DNA from: Mumia sp. zg.B17
GTDB lineage: Bacteria; Actinomycetota; Actinomycetes; Propionibacteriales; Nocardioidaceae
Assembly (NCBI RefSeq): GCF_019550915.1
Contig: NZ_JAHWCI010000005.1
Coordinates: forward strand, 124,001 to 188,000
Reading direction: 5' to 3'
Length of the DNA: 64,000 bases
The position numbers were made by a program, and so were the translations under genes. The number at the start of each line of letters is the position of its first letter. Position 1 is the first letter of the stretch. Below, piece after piece: positions 8,787-14,586 of the stretch. The notes beneath the pieces were generated by a model. It was given only the letters and a program-made list of their open reading frames with translations. It did no database searches and had not been told where the DNA came from.

Positions 8787-8799
8787 CCGCCTCGGTCAG
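8783..8799. terminator. bidirectional stem-loop containing both stop codons
   Basis: CTGACC-GCCTC-GGTCAG forms a 6-bp stem with a 5-nt loop. The left arm contains the TGA of the hydantoinase gene and the right arm the complement of the IclR stop, so the two convergent genes end within one hairpin. Its short stem makes it a modest terminator. Confidence 0.45.
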
Positions 8800-9605
8800 G
8801 GGGTCCAGCCGAAGCGGTGCGACAGCGATGCCGTGGTCTCCAGCAGCGCGTCCCGGCACGCGTCCAGCTCACGCTCGAACCGCTCGGCCGGACCGCAGAC
8901 GCTGACGACGGCGACCGGACGGCCGTCGTGGCCGCGGACGGGCGCCGCCACCGAGGCGGCGCCGTCCATCCGCTCGCCCTGCGAGCGCGCCCATCCCTGG
9001 CGACGGACCTCGGCGAGGTCCTCCCGCAGGGCGGCGGCGTCGACGATCGTGCTGTCGGTCAGCGCGACGAGCGGGACGGAGTCGAGGTAGTCGTCGATCT
9101 CCTCGTCGGGGAGGAAGGCGAGGAAGGACCGCGAGGAGGCCCCCGCATGCAGCGGGTACGGCTCGCCGATGGTCACCGACATGATGACCTCGCGGTCGGG
9201 GGTGACCTGGTCGACGTAGATCCGGCTCCGCTCGCCCAGCAGCACCGACAGCGTCGCCGTCTCGTCGGTCCGTGCCGACAGGTCCTCGAGGAACGGCCGA
9301 CCGACACGGCGGACGTCGATGCGGTCCAGGTAGGTGAGACCGAGACGCATCGCGGCGACCCCGAGCGAGTAGCGCCGGGTCCTCTCGTCGAGGCTGACCA
9401 GGTCACGGCTGCGCAGCGACGCGAGCACGCGGTGGACCGCCGCCTTCGAGAGGTCGAGCGCGTCGGCGATCTCGGTCACGCCCAGATCGGGCCCGACACT
9501 CTCGGTGAAGAGAAGCAGCACGTCCGCGGCGCGTTCCACCGTCGCGATCGTCGCGCTGGTGCTCTCCGGACCACGCGGGTCGAGCTGCTTCGTCCTCGGG
9601 GACAT
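8796..9605 (-). CDS. IclR-family transcriptional regulator
   Basis: This 269-aa protein has an N-terminal winged helix (ATVERAADVLLLF..., helix-turn-helix around LGVTEIADALDLSKAAVHRVLASL) and a C-terminal IclR effector domain (GVAAMRLGLTYLDR, RIYVDQV, HAGASSRSFLAFL, GWARSQGERMDGAASVAAPV). I prefer the ATG at 9605, which has AAGGAG 8 bases upstream, to an in-frame start at 9668. It is convergent with the operon it probably controls. The GTGGAAC half site occurs in its own leader (9694-9700) and in the CitE/CoA-transferase promoter, suggesting autoregulation and local control by a dicarboxylate-like effector. Confidence 0.9.
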   Translation of the reverse strand: MSPRTKQLDPRGPESTSATIATVERAADVLLLFTESVGPDLGVTEIADALDLSKAAVHRVLASLRSRDLVSLDERTRRYSLGVAAMRLGLTYLDRIDVRRVGRPFLEDLSARTDETATLSVLLGERSRIYVDQVTPDREVIMSVTIGEPYPLHAGASSRSFLAFLPDEEIDDYLDSVPLVALTDSTIVDAAALREDLAEVRRQGWARSQGERMDGAASVAAPVRGHDGRPVAVVSVCGPAERFERELDACRDALLETTASLSHRFGWTP

Positions 9606-9746
9606 CGAGGGACTCCTTCGTCGTCGTTCAGGCCGGTCGGCCAGCACGGGGCGGATCAGTTCTCTCACGAAGCCACCGCCGAATCAAGACGCCGTTCCAC
9701 TCGGCTCGGCACAAGACGTGCTCAGCCGAGTGTGCCGCCCCCGGGG

Positions 9747-10442
9747 TCACACGGGAAGCGCTGCGGCCCGGACGAGGAGGTCGGCGACCTGCGCGGGAGC
9801 GGTCAGCGGCGCGTCGTGCCCGGCGTCGAGCACCTCGTACGGGATGCCTCGAGCGTCGAGGCGGGCACGGGTGGTGCTCGAGGGATAGCCCTCGGGCGTC
9901 CCGGCGCAGAAGACGTACGAGGCCGGGACGGGGTGCTCCGCCGCGACGCTGAGCGGGTCCAGCGACGGCGCGAACGGGGTGTGCGTGAGCCGTGCTCCCG
10001 TCCAGGCGGCCGTCGCCTCGTCGAGGTCACCGCCCGCGACCGGAGGGCGCGCCGCGACGAGGGTCTCGCGGGGCGGGAGCGCCGTCGCGGGAGCGGGCGT
10101 CAGATCGACGGCCCGCTCGCCGGGGTCCGGGACCGCCCCGTCGAGATAGACCACCCGTCGCACCCGGTCGGGGACCCGGTCGACGAGCGCACGCACGACG
10201 ACGCCGCCCTGGCTGTGGCCGACGACGACGAGGTCGTCGAGGTCCTCGATCTCGACCAGCGCTGCCAGCTCGTCCACCCAGACGTGCAGCCCGGTGACGT
10301 CGCCGGCCGACCCGGCCCGCTCCCCTGCGCCGGTCAGGCTCGGGGCGTAGACGTCGTGACCCGCGGCGACCAGGTAGGGCCGCACCCGACGCCACGACCA
10401 GCCACCGCGGAACGCTCCGTGCACGAGCAGGAACGTGGTCAT
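9747..10442 (-). CDS. alpha/beta hydrolase, methylesterase (EstC/MES)-like
   Basis: This 231-aa single-domain hydrolase starts MTTFLLVHGAFRGGWSW, with the oxyanion region of the SABP2/MES/hydroxynitrile lyase group. The nucleophile elbow is GHSQGG (S77), and a late DAGHDAPLTAP supplies the catalytic His. Plant MES16, which removes the methyl ester of phyllobilins, belongs to this group, but EstC-like paralogues are common in actinobacteria, so family alone is weak evidence. It overlaps the ABM-domain gene by 4 bp in an operon divergent from an RCCR-like gene, which makes a methyl-ester hydrolase role attractive. Confidence 0.8.
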   Translation of the reverse strand: MTTFLLVHGAFRGGWSWRRVRPYLVAAGHDVYAPSLTGAGERAGSAGDVTGLHVWVDELAALVEIEDLDDLVVVGHSQGGVVVRALVDRVPDRVRRVVYLDGAVPDPGERAVDLTPAPATALPPRETLVAARPPVAGGDLDEATAAWTGARLTHTPFAPSLDPLSVAAEHPVPASYVFCAGTPEGYPSSTTRARLDARGIPYEVLDAGHDAPLTAPAQVADLLVRAAALPV

Positions 10443-10756
10443 CGCGGGTCCGGCTCGTCGAGGACGACCTCGAGGTACTCACGGGGATAGGAGTCGTACG
10501 GGCGCAGGTGCGCGTACATCGCCTCGGTGTGCGCCACGTAGTCCGGGTGTCGGGTGCACTCCTCGTACGCCTCGACGGTGTCGAAGAACCGCAGGTGCGT
10601 GAAGTGGGTCGGGTCCTCCACCCCACGGACCAGGCGACGGCCGCGATAGGCGGGATGGTCGCGGAAGAACCGTCCGAAGTCGCCCGACAGCGCGATGTAG
10701 GCCTGGGCGTGCTCCTCACCCGGTCTGGTCCATGCCTGGCTGACGACGACGATCAT
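10439..10756 (-). CDS. ABM-fold (antibiotic biosynthesis monooxygenase / IsdG-like) small protein
   Basis: This 105-aa protein has the ferredoxin-like dimeric alpha-beta barrel pattern: an N-terminal strand MIVVVSQAWTRPG, a central THLRFFDTVEAYEECTRHPDYVAHTEAM and a final strand YLEVVL. The segment resembles the C-terminal half of IsdG-type haem-degrading monooxygenases, where a His in a similar helix binds haem iron; the IsdG Trp and Asn are not evident. Quinol monooxygenases and simple dimerisation domains share this fold. The ATG at 10756 is chosen; a further ATG at 10795 lies inside the palindromic operator. It is first in an operon with the methylesterase-like hydrolase. Confidence 0.65.
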   Translation of the reverse strand: MIVVVSQAWTRPGEEHAQAYIALSGDFGRFFRDHPAYRGRRLVRGVEDPTHFTHLRFFDTVEAYEECTRHPDYVAHTEAMYAHLRPYDSYPREYLEVVLDEPDPR

Positions 10757-10783
10757 GGGCGCCTCGATGCTCTCGACTGATAG

Positions 10784-10795
10784 ATGATATATCAT
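10784..10795. promoter_or_regulatory. palindromic operator/promoter, site 2 of the island-wide motif
   Basis: ATGATATATCAT is a perfect 12-bp palindrome containing ATGATATAT. It sits in the 51-bp gap between the ABM gene (minus) and the RCCR-like gene (plus). A -10-like CATTAT immediately follows, placing transcription start near the ATG at 10808, so the RCCR-like mRNA may be leaderless. Confidence 0.6.
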
Positions 10796-10807
10796 TATGC
10801 TTCGCCC

Positions 10808-11632
10808 ATGACCAGTAGCCAGACCAAGACCATCCCGGAGTTTCTCGCCGAGGCGCCCGACGTCGACAGCCGAGAGCTGTGGCAGGCGTTCTGGGAGATC
10901 CTCACCGCGGCCAAGGACAAGATCACCGCCGAGCTGCCGGTGCAGCCGCACCCCAACAGCGACGGACTCGCCGCCTGGAGCACCCCCGACGACTCGTACG
11001 AGGGATCGCTCAACACCTACGCCGGCGACGCCGACAACGGCGCGGAGTGGCTCGTGCACTCCTGGATCGGCAACCGCAAGGCATCGATCCTGGACATGAA
11101 CCTCCAGGTCTGGCTCGGCCCGCACATCGACGTCCCCCACCTCATCATCGTGTTCGGGACCATCCCCAACATCTTCTACTTCAGCGACCTCGTGCCTCGG
11201 CGTGATCTCGCCGTCGACGTCGACTACCTCGAGCGCTACTACGAGCCCGAGAATGCCTCGTGGCTCTCGCTGCGCGGCGACGACCGGTTCACCTGGTCGG
11301 TCAGCCACGGGACGTACATGCGGGCGTTCCTCTCCCCCGTCGGGAGCTCCTACGTCGCCGACCGGACCGACGACGTGGTCGCGACGCTGCGCGCGGCGGT
11401 GGAGCAGCGGGTCGACACCTGGCTGGGGTGGGTCCGCGAGGCCCGGCCGGTGCCTCTCGAGGAGCGCGCCGCGCTGCGCGAGCGCGACCACCTGCTGCGC
11501 ACCTACGGCTACACCCTCGACCCGATGAACGAGCTCTCGAAGAAGTTTCTCGGGGCCGAGCGCGTCGACGAGCTCGTCTCCGTCCGCGCCGGCCTCGACC
11601 AGATCCGTACGAGCAAGGAGAACGCCCAGTGA
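10808..11632 (+). CDS. red chlorophyll catabolite reductase (RCCR)-like protein 1
   Basis: This 274-aa protein aligns by eye with plant RCCR along its core: SWIGNR (85-90), VPHLIIVF (109-116), YFSDLVPRRDLAVDVDYLERYYE (124-146), TWSVSHGTYMRAFLSP (162-177), VDTWLGWV, and a C-terminal EERAALRERD...KKFLGAERVDELV block. Plant RCCR is a plastid member of the ferredoxin-dependent bilin reductase group that reduces red chlorophyll catabolite to a fluorescent phyllobilin. The position I align with the plant substrate-binding Glu is Val here. ATG 10808 is preferred because 10784 lies in the operator; neither has a ribosome site. The stop overlaps the next GTG by 4 bp. Similarity is from memory; bilin-like substrate is inferred. 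Confidence 0.72.
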   Translation: MTSSQTKTIPEFLAEAPDVDSRELWQAFWEILTAAKDKITAELPVQPHPNSDGLAAWSTPDDSYEGSLNTYAGDADNGAEWLVHSWIGNRKASILDMNLQVWLGPHIDVPHLIIVFGTIPNIFYFSDLVPRRDLAVDVDYLERYYEPENASWLSLRGDDRFTWSVSHGTYMRAFLSPVGSSYVADRTDDVVATLRAAVEQRVDTWLGWVREARPVPLEERAALRERDHLLRTYGYTLDPMNELSKKFLGAERVDELVSVRAGLDQIRTSKENAQ

Positions 11633-12492
11633 AGATCCTCGTCATCGGTGCCGGCCTCGTGGGTGCCTCGGCAGCCACCACGCTGCGCGAGCGTGGTCAC
11701 CACGTCACCGTCACCACCACCACCCCCGGGCGGGTGGACGACCTCGCGTCACGCTTCGACGAGGTCGTCGTGCTGCGCGGGGCCGACCGTGAGGCGGTGC
11801 ACGCAGCCGTCGCCGAGGCGGATGCCGTCGTCGTCAGCGCCGGACCGGTCGCTGCCCACTCGATGACACCGGAGGACCGCGCCAAGACCTACCACGAGGT
11901 CCTGGTCGCCACGGCCGGGAGCGTCACGAGCGCACCCGGGTCGCCGCACCTCGTCGCGCTGTCCGCGCTGTCGGTCTACGGCGGCGCCGCCAACCACCTC
12001 GAGATGGTCGACGAGGACTCCCCCGTGACCGACTCCGACGACCCGAGCCCCGACCGCTTCCTGGCGATGGAGGACGTCTACCGGACCGAGGCCGGCGACC
12101 GGTCGACGATCTTCCGGTGCGGAGACATCTTCGGCGCGGACGACCCGCCGATCGACGCCAAGATCGCGATGGCCCACCAGTACCTCGGCGGGTCGGTCCC
12201 GTTCGGGGCGGACGCGCTCCTCTACCGTCTGCACGTCGAGGACGCCGCCGACGCGATCGTCCACGCGGTGGAGACACGGATCGTCGGGACCTACAACCTC
12301 ACCCATCCCGAGCTCCCGCCGACCAACGCCGAGCTCTTCGACGCGATCAGCGCGGCACAGGGCCTCCCACCGCTGGTCTACCGCGCCGAGATCGCGGCCC
12401 CGGCCGTCCCGATCTCGGTGGACCGTCTCCGTGACGCAGGCTTCGTCGCCAAGCGCTCGTACGTCGAGCACCCGCTCGTCACGGCACACTGA
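11629..12492 (+). CDS. extended-SDR NAD-dependent epimerase/dehydratase-like protein
   Basis: This 287-aa Rossmann protein begins VKILVIGAGLVGASAATTLRERGH. Its dinucleotide loop (GAGLVGA) is closer to the atypical extended SDR form than to classical GxxGxxG. The usual active-site Ser region appears as ALSALSVYG, but the YxxxK motif is not obvious, as in atypical NmrA/epimerase-like SDRs. The C-terminal half (LYRLHVEDAADAIVHAVE, YNLTHPE) is typical of sugar epimerase relatives. The GTG overlaps the RCCR-like 1 stop, with AAGGAG upstream, so it probably modifies or reduces the same substrate. The operon ends at the hairpin at 12501-12559. Confidence 0.75.
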   Translation: MKILVIGAGLVGASAATTLRERGHHVTVTTTTPGRVDDLASRFDEVVVLRGADREAVHAAVAEADAVVVSAGPVAAHSMTPEDRAKTYHEVLVATAGSVTSAPGSPHLVALSALSVYGGAANHLEMVDEDSPVTDSDDPSPDRFLAMEDVYRTEAGDRSTIFRCGDIFGADDPPIDAKIAMAHQYLGGSVPFGADALLYRLHVEDAADAIVHAVETRIVGTYNLTHPELPPTNAELFDAISAAQGLPPLVYRAEIAAPAVPISVDRLRDAGFVAKRSYVEHPLVTAH

Positions 12493-12500
12493 CCTCGGCA

Positions 12501-12559
12501 CAGCACACGGTCCCGGCATCTGCCCTCCATGAGGGATGAGATGCCGGGACCGTGCGCTG
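12501..12559 (+). terminator. long stem-loop terminator
   Basis: Arms 12501-12521 and 12539-12559 pair at 20 of 21 positions, with a smaller GCCCTC/GAGGG hairpin inside the loop. It lies 9 bp after the epimerase-like stop and should end the RCCR-like 1 operon. No U tract follows, which is usual in high-GC actinobacteria. Confidence 0.75.
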
Positions 12560-12580
12560 TGATCGTGTGGCAGCCACCGA

Positions 12581-12621
12581 AGCGGGCTCCCTGACGTCGA
12601 CAGGTACGCAGGGAGCCCGCT
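12581..12621 (-). terminator. stem-loop terminator for the LPXTG/ABC operon
   Basis: AGCGGGCTCCCTG (12581-12593) pairs perfectly with CAGGGAGCCCGCT (12609-12621) around a 15-nt loop. It is 26 bp beyond the stop of the minus-strand LPXTG gene and back to back with the plus-strand terminator. Confidence 0.75.
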
Positions 12622-12647
12622 GTCCGTGAGGTCGGCGGGATGCCGAC

Positions 12648-13877
12648 TCAGCCGCGCGTCGCTGTGCCCCGACGCGACGGGAGCCAGACGAGACCCGCGG
12701 CACCCAGGAACACCAGGGATGCTGCCACCAGACCGATCACGGGCAACGAGCCCGTGCCACCGGTCTTGGGAAGGGTGGCGGCCGGGTCGCTGCTCCCACC
12801 GCCGCTCCCGCCACCGTCACTGTCGGCCGGAGGCTCGCTGCTGACCGTCATCTTGGACAGCGTCCCCGATCCCGTGCACTTCGCGCCGATGGACGCAGAA
12901 GGGAAGTCGAACGAGAATCCCGAAGCCTTCACGTCGAGCTCGTCACCGGACGCCTTGACGCTGCCCTTGAGCGTCGGGACGGGGACCACGGCCTTCGGCG
13001 CGGCGTTGACCGTGTCCGTCGCCGTGAGCGTGGTCGCCGTACCCCCGACCGACAGGTTGAGCGTGTACTCCATCGAGCCGTCGATCGGGACCGGCGCGAT
13101 GCCGGGGAGCTTGCTCATCGTCGCCTGGAGGGAGACCGGGTCGCCCGCGTTCTTGCGGTATCCGGAGACCGAGATCGTGGCGTTGTAGTCGAACTTCGAC
13201 CCGATCGACATGACGCACGCGAACTTCACCGTGCCCTTGGCGGGCTTGCCAGGGTTCCCTGCCGGCGGAGCCGAGGTCGGCGCCTTCGCCGGAGCGGTGG
13301 TCGGCGCCTTCGTCGGCTTAGGCGTAGGCGTAGGCGTAGTCGGCGTAGGCGGCGGCTCATCGCTCACCGTCAGCACCGACAGCGCCGTGGACGCCGTGCA
13401 CTGGCCACCGACGCCGGAGACCACGAACGTGAACGCGGTCGCCGTCACCGGCAGCTCGGCCTTGCTCGAGGTCACCGTGCCGGACACGTCGGTCACCGGG
13501 ACGGGCCCGTTCGGGGCGGCCGTGGTCGGCCCCGTGCCTTTGAGCGTGACCGCCTGACCGTCGATCGTCAGCTTCAACGTCGCGCTCATCGACGCGTTGT
13601 TGATCGCCACCGGCGCCACGCCCGGGAGGTCGCTGAGCGTGGCCCGCAACGTCACGGGGCCACCCTCCGCCGCACGGTAGCCCGCGACCGAGACCTTCGC
13701 CGCGTAGTCGAAGTCCTTCTTGAAGTCGGGCATCGTGCACGAGAACGCGACCGTTCCTGCCGCCGGCGTGCCCTCGGCCGCGGCCGCCGGACTCGACACC
13801 AGCGCGAGCGAGCCGCCCATCAGCGCGACGGCGCCCGCGACCCGTGCGAGCGCATCGAGGCGCGTGCGCGCCCTCAT
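12648..13877 (-). CDS. LPXTG cell-wall-anchored protein with two tandem beta-rich repeats
   Basis: This 409-aa exported protein has a signal peptide (about 1-33, ending SSPAAAAEG), two related domains of about 130 residues (about 40-170 and 220-345), and a Pro/Thr/Lys linker between them. Each repeat starts TVxFxCxM...FDYxAxxSVxGYR and ends with a lone Cys near GxxCTxSxxLSxxTVS, suggesting one disulfide per domain. The sorting signal is LPKTG (369-373), then a hydrophobic helix and an RR tail. The repeats resemble actinobacterial DUF6801-like domains, a tentative call. The ATG overlaps the upstream neocarzinostatin-like gene's stop. It is the last gene of the ABC-transporter operon, so a substrate-capture or scaffold role is likely. 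Confidence 0.8.
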   Translation of the reverse strand: MRARTRLDALARVAGAVALMGGSLALVSSPAAAAEGTPAAGTVAFSCTMPDFKKDFDYAAKVSVAGYRAAEGGPVTLRATLSDLPGVAPVAINNASMSATLKLTIDGQAVTLKGTGPTTAAPNGPVPVTDVSGTVTSSKAELPVTATAFTFVVSGVGGQCTASTALSVLTVSDEPPPTPTTPTPTPKPTKAPTTAPAKAPTSAPPAGNPGKPAKGTVKFACVMSIGSKFDYNATISVSGYRKNAGDPVSLQATMSKLPGIAPVPIDGSMEYTLNLSVGGTATTLTATDTVNAAPKAVVPVPTLKGSVKASGDELDVKASGFSFDFPSASIGAKCTGSGTLSKMTVSSEPPADSDGGGSGGGSSDPAATLPKTGGTGSLPVIGLVAASLVFLGAAGLVWLPSRRGTATRG

Positions 13878-14521
13878 GCGCTGACTCCGTGACGACGACG
13901 ACCCGGGAACACCAGGAGCACGCCGAGGCCACCCATGACGAGGGCGGCGGCGGCCATCAGCAGGACGGGCAGGTTGTCGGTGCCGCCGGTCTTGGGCAGC
14001 GCACCCGCGTTGTCGTCCTCAGGGACGGTCGGTGCCGGGTTCGCCGCCGGCGCCGCCGCAGGCTCGGCGGATGCCTGCTTGTCGCCACCGCCGAAGGTGA
14101 TCTTGACCGACACGGTGTTGGCAGCGACCACGTCGTCTGGGCTGGTGTTCGGCAGCGGGGCCGCCGCCACGACACAGGCCTCCTTGGTGCAGTCGATCGC
14201 ACCGAACTTCTCGGACAGAGTGATGGTGACCGGGGCGATCGCTCCGCTCCCGTCGGCGTTCCGGAAGGTCGCGCCACCCTTCAGGTTGCAGTCCGACGGT
14301 CCCTTCTGGACCGCCCTGCACTGTCCGACGGCGATGTTCTTGAGGTTGGGCGCGAAGCCGGACGCCTTGACGGTGACCTGCTGCCCGTCCTTCATTCCGG
14401 TGCTGGGACCCATGTCCAGCTTCGGTGCCGCCGACGCGGCCGGCGCGCCGAGGAGCATCACGAGCCCGAGCGCGGCCGCGAGGGCCGTCGCACGGAAGAG
14501 GGTCGAGATCCTGGGAGTCAT
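13874..14521 (-). CDS. LPXTG-anchored neocarzinostatin-like protein
   Basis: This 215-aa exported protein has a signal peptide (1-31) followed by a single domain (32-145) with the neocarzinostatin/macromomycin signature: PSTGMKDGQQVTVKASGF, VGQC, and two cysteine pairs (C68-C78 and C111-C116) spaced as in neocarzinostatin. The sorting signal is LPKTG (175-179) plus a membrane helix and RRR. Neocarzinostatin-type apoproteins hold hydrophobic aromatic chromophores in a cleft, so a surface-anchored version is a natural capture protein for a pigment. ATG 14521 is chosen for its GGAGAA ribosome site; an ATG at 14590 overlaps the ABC gene stop. It is encoded directly after the ABC importer. Confidence 0.78.
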   Translation of the reverse strand: MTPRISTLFRATALAAALGLVMLLGAPAASAAPKLDMGPSTGMKDGQQVTVKASGFAPNLKNIAVGQCRAVQKGPSDCNLKGGATFRNADGSGAIAPVTITLSEKFGAIDCTKEACVVAAAPLPNTSPDDVVAANTVSVKITFGGGDKQASAEPAAAPAANPAPTVPEDDNAGALPKTGGTDNLPVLLMAAAALVMGGLGVLLVFPGRRRHGVSA

Positions 14522-14586
14522 GGCATTCGTTCTCCGAGTCGTGAGGTTCGGGCGGACGGTGGGACGGCGGTCGAGCATCGGACGAG

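Noticed and set aside
12648-14521. Enediyne antibiotic cluster indicated by the neocarzinostatin-like protein
   Set aside because: No enediyne polyketide synthase or tailoring genes are present, and the protein is LPXTG-anchored beside an importer.
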